DNA of 64,000 nt. Source: Imbricaverruca yamaguchii. Taxonomy: Eukaryota; Arthropoda; Thecostraca; Neoverrucidae. Location: the NCBI GenBank assembly GCA_034440575.1, contig JAOTOL010001003.1:1-64000 (forward strand). The letters are read 5' to 3'. Each line of letters starts with the position of its first letter. Position 1 is the stretch's first letter. Both the position numbers and the translations under genes were made by a program. Positions 57,215 through 64,000 of this stretch are shown here, one piece after another. The notes under the pieces were generated by a model. The model saw nothing but the letters and a program-made list of their open reading frames with translations. It was not told the DNA's origin and did not search any database.

Positions 57215-57376
57215 CAGGGCCGCAGCCAGGGGAGGGGCAATTGCCCCCCCCCCCGTTATGACCGATGTTTTTCTTTCTTTTTTTACCATTGGAACTGCCC
57301 ATCAGCAACAGTCTACCCCTCCCTTTAGCATTACCTTGCTCCCCCCCCCCTTAGGACAGTCCTGGCTGCGCCCCTG
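57215..57376. mobile_element. 162-bp hAT MITE with 8-bp target duplication
   Basis: Ends CAGGGCCGCAGCCAGG and, reverse-complemented, CAGGGGCGCAGCCAGG (15 of 16) are flanked by perfect GGTCAATA (57,207-57,214 and 57,377-57,384). The interior includes AATTGCCCCCCC and poly-C and poly-T tracts. It has no coding capacity. Confidence 0.93.
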
Positions 57377-57661
57377 GGTCAATATCTCCATGAACATGAG
57401 AAGCATTACTTGTGGCACCTTTTTATAAATGAAGGTAATTCACACCTGCAAAGTGGTGCAATAAGACAGCTGTTTCAAGCAATATAAATGAATTGCAGGC
57501 AAAACAATCGACAGAACAACCCAGTGAAAAACATGTTGTGCATAAAAATATAATTGCTGTTGTTACCATCACACAGTCAATGATCACAGCTGCTGGAATA
57601 CCAAGACTCGCAATTTTTTTTGGTGAAAATAACGAGATGAATAATTGGTAATTAGTCGTAT

Positions 57662-59804
57662 TTGCTGTTTTCAATTCCACCATGCTCATCGCCTTGCTGT
57701 TCCACGGTCCGTCCCTACCAACCGACCGACACTGCCACGCTCTCAAAGACTGCGCGTGATCAGGGCGGACGAACGCGATCATTTTGTCCCGAATGGTACA
57801 ATAATTATGCATGGCTAAGCCTCTGCTTAGAGTCTGGAAAGGTTTTCTGTCATGTATGCCGGAGGCAGCACAAGCTCGGAAAGCTAACGATGAGCAAAAA
57901 CAAAGAGGCTGCGTATGTGGAAGATGACTTCAACAATTGGAAGAAGGCGCAAGAGAGTTTTAAAACGCATGAAAACTCAATGTGTCACCATGGGGCATGC
58001 ATGAAAGAACTGAAAGAGAAACAGCAGACCATCTCTGCGCTTCTGTCTCAGCAGACCAGCGAGGAGCAGTCCCGGCGCAGAAAATGCCTGAAAAAGGTCA
58101 TCGAGACTCTGGTATACTTGTTGCGACAAAACATTCCCATAAGGGGGAAACACGAAATGGACGGGAACCTCAGCCAACTCCTCCTCATCAGAAAGAAGGA
58201 CGTGCCAGAGCTCAACAACTGGAATCACTACCTGTCTCCCGTGATCCAGAACGAGCTGATTCGTTCGATCGGCACGACACTTCTGCGCAACATGCTGAAA
58301 GGCATCCGAGAGGCAAAGTTCTTTGCTATTCTAGCAGACGAGGCCACTGACTTGTCACTCAAACAGCAGGTCAGCCTCTCCATACGTTGGGTGGACGCCA
58401 ATCTGCAGATCAACGAGGATCCCGTGGAACTGATTCACACCGAGGTAACCACCGGTGAAGTACTTGCGGACACGCTTAAGGACGCACTGGTGCGTATGGA
58501 GCTGCCGCTGAGTCGCTGTCGCGGACAAGCCTACGATGGGGCTGCAAATATGCAGGGGCGAGTGAAAGGAGTGGCGGCGAGGATCAGCGAAGAGTGTCCA
58601 TCAGCCCTGCATGTCCATTGTCTGGCACACTGTACAAATCTGGCGTTGCAGGAGGCAGCCAGGAAAAAACAAGATGATTCGAAATGCCCTGGATATTACC
58701 AACGAGCTGACATCCTTTGTCAGAAACTCGCCGAAGACGGCCGCAGCACTCCGACGCGTGACGCTGTCCGCAGAGTCAGCTGGCGGCACTCTGCGGCCGT
58801 TGTGCCCCACGCGATGGACCTGCCGTACCGCGTCGCTGCGAAGCGTAGTGGATAACTACGAGCACGTGATGAGCACCCTGGAGGAAGTCAGTGCTGAGGC
58901 AAGTGACGATCATGGTCGAAAAGCGGGAGGAATGCTGGCGCTCATGGAGCAGTTCGATACGTTTATCGGGCTGCTCATTGCGGTCGAGGTATTCTCTCTA
59001 GCAGAGGACCTGTCGCGTGGCCTCCAGTCAGCGACAGCGACAGTGGGAAGCACACAGGAGGCGGTGAAACGTGTGTGCGAGCGCTATGAGGGGATGCGCT
59101 CAACTGAGTCTTTCGACAGGATGTTCGAGAGATCTGAAAGTTTGGCAGCGGAAGCAGGTGTGGATGGTCCCAAACTGCCTCGAAAGCGAAAAGTTCCCAT
59201 GCGACTGGACGGCGGTGGACAGTACCACGACTCCACCGTGAAAGACCTACATCGACGCCAATTCTTCGAGATATTGGACACACTGACCACTCAGCTCAAG
59301 GAAAGGTTCCTGCAACCGACGTTCCAGAAAGTGCGCGAGGTGGAGCGACTGTTGGAGGATGCGAGTGCGGGAAGGCACTTCACCGTCCCCGTCGCCGTAA
59401 AGGATCTGTATGGCGGCGATCTGGACCTTGCACGATTGGAAGTGCAGCTGCAAATGCTACCTGATGTGGTTGGAGACGGAGGAAAGAGCATGCACCAAGT
59501 GATTCAGTCTCTCGTGGGGGCAAAGCAGTCGGGTGGTACAGTGTTCAGTAACATGATGAGCGAAGTGGTGACGCTGGTAAGGCTGTACCTTACTGTACCA
59601 GTAACAACGGCCACGGCAGAGCGCTCTTTCTCCTGTCTCCGACGCATCAAGTCGTATCTCCGCTCTACCATGGGTCAGGCCCGACTTAACGCTGCGATGG
59701 TGTGCACTGTGCACCGTCAGCGCGTCGACGAGCTGGATGTGGATGCCATTGCCTCGGAGTTCTTCGCAGCAAATGATCGGCGTCGCTCGTTCTTCGGCGT
59801 GTAA
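57662..59804 (+). CDS. hAT transposase with N-terminal TTF-type zinc finger, one frameshift
   Basis: About 700 codons in two frames. Part 1 (57,662-58,855) has a TTF-type zinc finger at about residues 40-110 (PEWYNNYAWLSLC, FCHVC, NWKKAQESFKTHE). The RNase H-like N-terminal half follows, with the first catalytic Asp in FFAILADEATD (227), the second in GQAYDGAANM (293) and the conserved HCLAHCTNLAL (320). Part 2 (58,611-59,804) continues with CPTRW (65-69) and ends in VTTATAERSFSCLRRIKSYL, holding the catalytic Glu and the hAT dimerisation region. The frame changes by one base at a run of six A (58,664-58,669), so one extra A or a sequencing error would explain it. The enzyme would cut and paste hAT elements. 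No introns are needed. The first ATG upstream of the zinc finger is uncertain. Confidence 0.93.
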
Positions 59805-60483
59805 TCCAGGTTGGACATCACTGTGGCACTCTGTCTGCGAGATATACCCTGCGACTATTCCGAAATGCTAAGCAATGCTTGCTAAACCAGGTACGGAGTG
59901 TATGTTGTGCTAGGATGGAGCTTAAGTCCTGTACTGCTTGTTTCCGTGGTCGTGGCTCGTTTATTCGTAAAATCCCTGGTGCCCCGGCACTCAATCTTCG
60001 TGTTTGGGGCCTCGAATCGCCAGGGATAGATACTCTTTAGTTGCGATGGAAATGTCAATCTTAATGAAAATGGCATGATTGACAACTAAAAAAGTACATG
60101 CCTGTAATTTTTAAAGGAAATTGAGATGAAGTAATACATGTGTAATGGTACTGCTCCATTTGATTTTGTGGTTAAAGCCAGAGACGGAGTTATTGAGGTG
60201 GAGGTACAGGGGTAAAAAATAAGGTGGTCGCCGACCACACTTCCTCGGTGGTCTCCCTACATGGGGTATTGAACGTTGGAGATATTGATTTTGGGACTCC
60301 GGACATCGGTTATATTTTGGTTAATCCTCGGCAAATAAAACGGTACATAGCATAGCATTCCCTCGCTTCCTTCGTATATTCTAGATAGTCGACTATTTAC
60401 TTACATTCTATTTACCTGCAGGGCTCCTAAGGATAAGGTGCATGTTCCTCATAATTATACCTATGCAAATGTATCCGTTTTTG
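59805..60483. other. 3' flank of the hAT transposase, no gene
   Basis: About 680 bp without an open frame of note. It includes an AATAAA near 60,334 that could act as a poly(A) signal and the small palindrome GTGGTCGCCGACCAC near 60,223. Confidence 0.4.
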
Positions 60484-60767
60484 CATAGGCGCAGGAACCG
60501 GTGGGGCCACTGGGGTCATGGCCCCACCACTTTTCATTCTAAATAATTCCTAAATTTGCCAAATAAATTAATATTTGGAAGTTTTATATCTGGAGAGGAA
60601 GACCAAAGCCCAAGGAGCTCAAATCCGTTGTGAAATTTTATCATTAGGGTCTTGATTTTTGATAATATGGGGCCAAAGTTTTCTTGGCCCCACCACTTTT
60701 CCGCGAACATGCGTTTTTGCCACATGAGGCTGGCCCCACCACTTTTCAAAACGTTCCTACGCCCATG
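60484..60767. mobile_element. Right end of the hAT element, with its own left-type terminus
   Basis: 284 bp beginning CATAGGCGCAGGAACCGGTG, nearly identical to the element's left end at 54,267 over the first 50 bases, and ending ACGTTCCTACGCCCATG. It therefore looks like a short deletion derivative. Yet its own flanks (CGTTTTTG left, GATATCAA right) do not match, whereas the right flank matches that of the distant left end. Confidence 0.8.
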
Positions 60768-61505
60768 GATATCAACATTTGGCGCTGGTTGCACTTGCCA
60801 CGTGTATATTTGTGCTGTTGTGAGCCATACTCATCGTTCTCTATGGAAAATGTTGCATTTTCATGTAGACAACTCCAGGGACGGCTGTGATTGAACGAAT
60901 CCATTATAGTAACAGTAATACCGAAATGCTGATAATAATGACAGTGGTGTATTCCATGCATATGCAGGTATTTGAGGCAGCATGGTTGCACATATCCAAG
61001 TATTGGAGGCAGCACAGGTGTGAGAACATTGCACCAATCAAGAGCATTGCTATGCCCATGTCACACGTTTGCCAAGTTCCTCCCAGATGTTTACTGACAT
61101 TGTTTACATGTACACATATGCATTACAACACCAACACAACTTCGACAGCAACTACAGCTTGCTTGTAAGTACATATGTCTGCATCGGCATATCACGTAAA
61201 CGTTTCCAGCATCCCATCATCTCGCGCCACGCTACTATCCTAATGCGATGTGTACCTGTTATCTAACCAACATACGGTCCAAATCCGACTTTGTGCCGTG
61301 TTGAATGTTACAGTTAATTACATCATACTCAATATGTAACATTGGAACAATTTATCCCATTAACACCATTCTTGCGATTTGCAACAGCGCAAGTTTGCTG
61401 GTGACCTATGGTTTAATACGCTGACACACATTTATGTAGATTTATGTTTTTGAAAGCGCGCTTGCCCTCCCCATTGTTGAATTTGTCACCTTAAGTTTCA
61501 GACAT

Positions 61506-61545
61506 CCACTCACTCGCCCATCAGGGCAGTCGGGCGAGTGAGTGG
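61506..61545. other. Perfect 14-bp stem hairpin
   Basis: CCACTCACTCGCCC and GGGCGAGTGAGTGG are exact reverse complements around a 12-nt loop ATCAGGGCAGTC. The function is unknown. Confidence 0.7.
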
Positions 61546-63158
61546 CCCGGCTCCGGTAACTGGAACCGGAAACTGACCTGGTAATACGCTGTTGTACAAG
61601 TGACCTGGGGTCAAATGTCGCATCTATCATCTGCATTGCATCATTATTGATATCCAAAACATCATTGAAACCCATTTTAAAGCTAAATTGAAATCTTGAA
61701 GGCCTCATAAACCTTCAAGATATTAAACAAATGTCATGGAACTTGCACACCTTATAGATCACCACCGTACCCATCTACCCTGAAAATTGTTTCTCTAGCT
61801 TTAATAGGAGCCGAGATCTTGTGGGGGAATCCGTCCCCACCCCCCACCATCCAGTGCGCATAACTTGCAGAGGCCCCTGGGCTCGTGTGAACGCCAGATA
61901 AGTGCCTTTGTCGTTATGTTGTACTTTGATGACTCGGGGAACTCTCTTCCCCAATTCGTCTCCACTCTGGTAGCAGCGCCCAATTATCACTTGATTCATA
62001 GTTATGTGCTACATTTCTCAGTTAAATAAACAAACAACAACAAAAAACTCAGGAAGGTCTGCCGCTGTGAAGTTCGCCCCCTTCTCAGCAAATGCCTGAA
62101 CTCGGCCAGTTTCCTATTCATCTGCGACCACTCCCAACACACGGGCTATTGGCTGTGACTTGCACACCTGTGCGACTTCCTGGGCCCCCATATTGGCTTG
62201 GTTTCGCCAAAAGTAATTTTAATCTCTTAGGCCGCCATGGCTCTCTACACCCACGCCACTCTCCCATTCTTTGCATGCATTGCCGCCTTTCCCACAGAGT
62301 TTCCTGAAAATAACTGCCCTGCCGTGAGCATACGTACATAATTTGGATGGGTGTGCAGGACACGTCAGGTATCACCAGGAGGGGGGGTGAGGGAGGGCGA
62401 ATTCCATGCCCCCAATCATTTCGGAAAAAAATCTTACCCTGTCTAGGACGCTCAGATTATGAATGGGAATCAGTCAGGACTACGGATGAATTCGCTCCCA
62501 TCACACCAGCTAGACCCTCACATATTCTTTCCTGCATCTCACATATTCTTCTTAGTGGAGTTCAGTAGTATTCCTAGGGCACTAGGCAAGGCTACCGTCT
62601 TCGACAGCTATGATATACCCACACCCAGCGGCAGATCCAGAGGCATTTTAGGTGGTCACCGCCAAGATGACCCGGTTTGTAGGAAAACATTGGCCTTTAT
62701 TCAGTATTTGCGAAGACACTAAGACACATTGCACGGAGGTACGCACTTCGGTGATAGGCTCGAGTGCAGCTTACTTACGGTCCGACGTCCTGCGGCTTGA
62801 CAATTCAGCAACACCTCTGGTTTGCCCTGCCTCCCTATCCGACTAAAACCCTTTGGCTAGATTCGCGTCTGACTCCCCTCAAATCAGGGGATGGTGGGGT
62901 ATACTCTCCATGTGTTTGAAGGCGGCACTTGTTCCCCCCCCCCCACAGATGATGACTTTCCATCCCAATACTGACAACTTTTAGCATCGGACCCTATGTA
63001 GTATTCCCGCAAACAATTTACGCCCGCCCATTGACTTCATATGTTGTACCCTCCGTATAATCTTGAAGATCCCACACATTTTCCTCAAAGTATATTTCGT
63101 GCCTATGTAATGTTACCTCAGAATATGTCTAGCCCTTCCCCTCGCTCAACATATCATT

Positions 63159-63240
63159 CAGAGGTGGATCCAGGGGAGGAGGAATGTTCTCCGATCAAAG
63201 CCAATGCCCCCCCCCCCCCATATACGCAACACGCACACAA
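63159..63240 (+). mobile_element. One-ended hAT-like MITE fragment (tentative)
   Basis: Begins CAGAGGTGGATCCAGGGGAG, the same class of end as 55,414. No partner end was found before the window edge, and the right limit is nominal. Confidence 0.35.
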
Positions 63241-64000
63241 GGCCTCTCAACCTTGATGAAGTCACATTTCGACGACGGCGCATATGTGCTCCCAGTCATT
63301 TTCCAAAATGCCCCCATGCTTTGCTCTCCTTGCTCCGCTCTTTCCATGCAGTGCTGTGCGCCCTCTGGCGTGCGTTTTTCGTCCTGCCGCGTTTGGTTTG
63401 CTTCGCGGATCGGTGCAGTCGACTTGCTAATATAGCGATGCCAGTGGTACTCGAAGTACTCGGTGGTCTCCATACTCGTGATTTTAACCCGCGCCGTCTT
63501 TCCGGTCAGATTCTCACACCCCGTCTCTGGGGGGGGGAGGTTAGTAACCCCCCCTAAAATCCAAACTAAGCAACGCACGAAGACGAAAGAGGTGTCATCG
63601 GAAAGCGCTCGAAGAGTAGGGTCTGGGTCCGCCCCCAAAACAATCTTCTCCCAAAAGTGACGTCACCAGGGGGATAGATATTCACGACTTTTCAGGACTT
63701 ACATTATGTTTTTGACATTGGGGAGTTCATTTTGGGGGATATTGGGATTCTTCACCATCACATTACCGTACCCCATTTTTGGGGGCGGGAGGGGGACAAA
63801 GAGACTACAGTTTTGCGCATTGCTAGTTTTTTTTATAGCAATTAGACATTTGCAAGTGTGCACATTTTCTGTCTGTATTAGGTGGATAGAACGCTTTCTC
63901 TCCTGTAGCCAAAGCCCTCGGCTACCGCTTACGCATCCTATTATCCATCCTAACGGCGGCGCGTCGCTCTTCTGGCGACGCAGGTGCGAGCGGTGCCGTG

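Larger units (their letters stand above)
54267..60767 (+). mobile_element. 6.5-kb hAT transposon (or composite) with GATATCAA target duplication
   Basis: The left terminus CATAGGCGTAGGAACCGG and right terminus, reverse-complemented, CATGGGCGTAGGAACG are flanked by identical 8-bp sequences GATATCAA (54,259-54,266 and 60,768-60,775). A hAT transposase gene lies inside (57,662-59,804). Subterminal GGCCCCACCACTTTT motifs recur at both ends. Several younger insertions are nested within. A second left-type end occurs at 60,484, so this may be a full autonomous element with a duplicated end or two short elements mobilised together. That the transposase belongs to these ends is inferred from position. 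Confidence 0.75.
60776..64000. other. No recognised gene
   Basis: About 3.2 kb of mixed composition with poly-C tracts at 62,935, 63,209 and 63,531. No domain, RNA gene or complete mobile element was recognised, only the hairpin and one-ended MITE listed separately. Confidence 0.45.

Overview
This is repeat-dominated nuclear DNA from a metazoan, most likely an invertebrate. The evidence is the mix of non-LTR retrotransposons, three tRNA-derived SINE families, and hAT, PIF/Harbinger and piggyBac-type DNA elements, together with long CA, CT and TA microsatellites and many GC-rich minisatellites. There is no operon structure, no rRNA, and no host protein-coding gene that I can support. I cannot place the species from sequence alone.

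Region 1-18.8 kb is a cluster of at least fifteen unrelated minisatellites with units of 10 to about 87 bp. They cover roughly half of the interval and carry only two SINE fragments. Most long open frames here exist because the repeat units lack stop codons, and several arrays are open in two or three frames of one strand. Region 19-36 kb holds SINEs of all three families, microsatellites, a CR1/L2-like LINE with apurinic endonuclease and reverse transcriptase (23.2-26.5 kb), a 43-bp minisatellite carrying a CACGTG E-box in every unit, and a diverged 177-bp satellite (31.7-32.2 kb). Region 36.3-40.4 kb is a decayed I/Jockey-type LINE with endonuclease, reverse transcriptase, RNase H and a C-terminal Cys/His region, interrupted by a SINE. 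Region 40-54 kb has two copies of a dispersed hAT-like repeat, a large CA tract that grades into a 15-bp array, a near-perfect 69-nt hairpin, a 1.57-kb PIF/Harbinger-type element and a 668-bp hAT element.

From 54,267 to 60,767 lies what reads as one 6.5-kb hAT insertion. Matching terminal inverted repeats are flanked by an 8-bp duplication (GATATCAA), and a hAT transposase gene broken by one homopolymer frameshift sits inside. Later insertions nested in it are a SINE, two hAT MITEs, a TTAA-flanked piggyBac-type MITE and a 55-bp tail-only retroposon. The last 3.2 kb holds no recognisable gene.

The most interesting relationship is between the I/Jockey LINE and SINE family C. Their 3' ends align over about 55 bases, and a 55-bp insertion made only of that tail, with a perfect 13-bp target duplication, shows the tail alone can be retroposed. 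This suggests the SINE is copied by that LINE's machinery.
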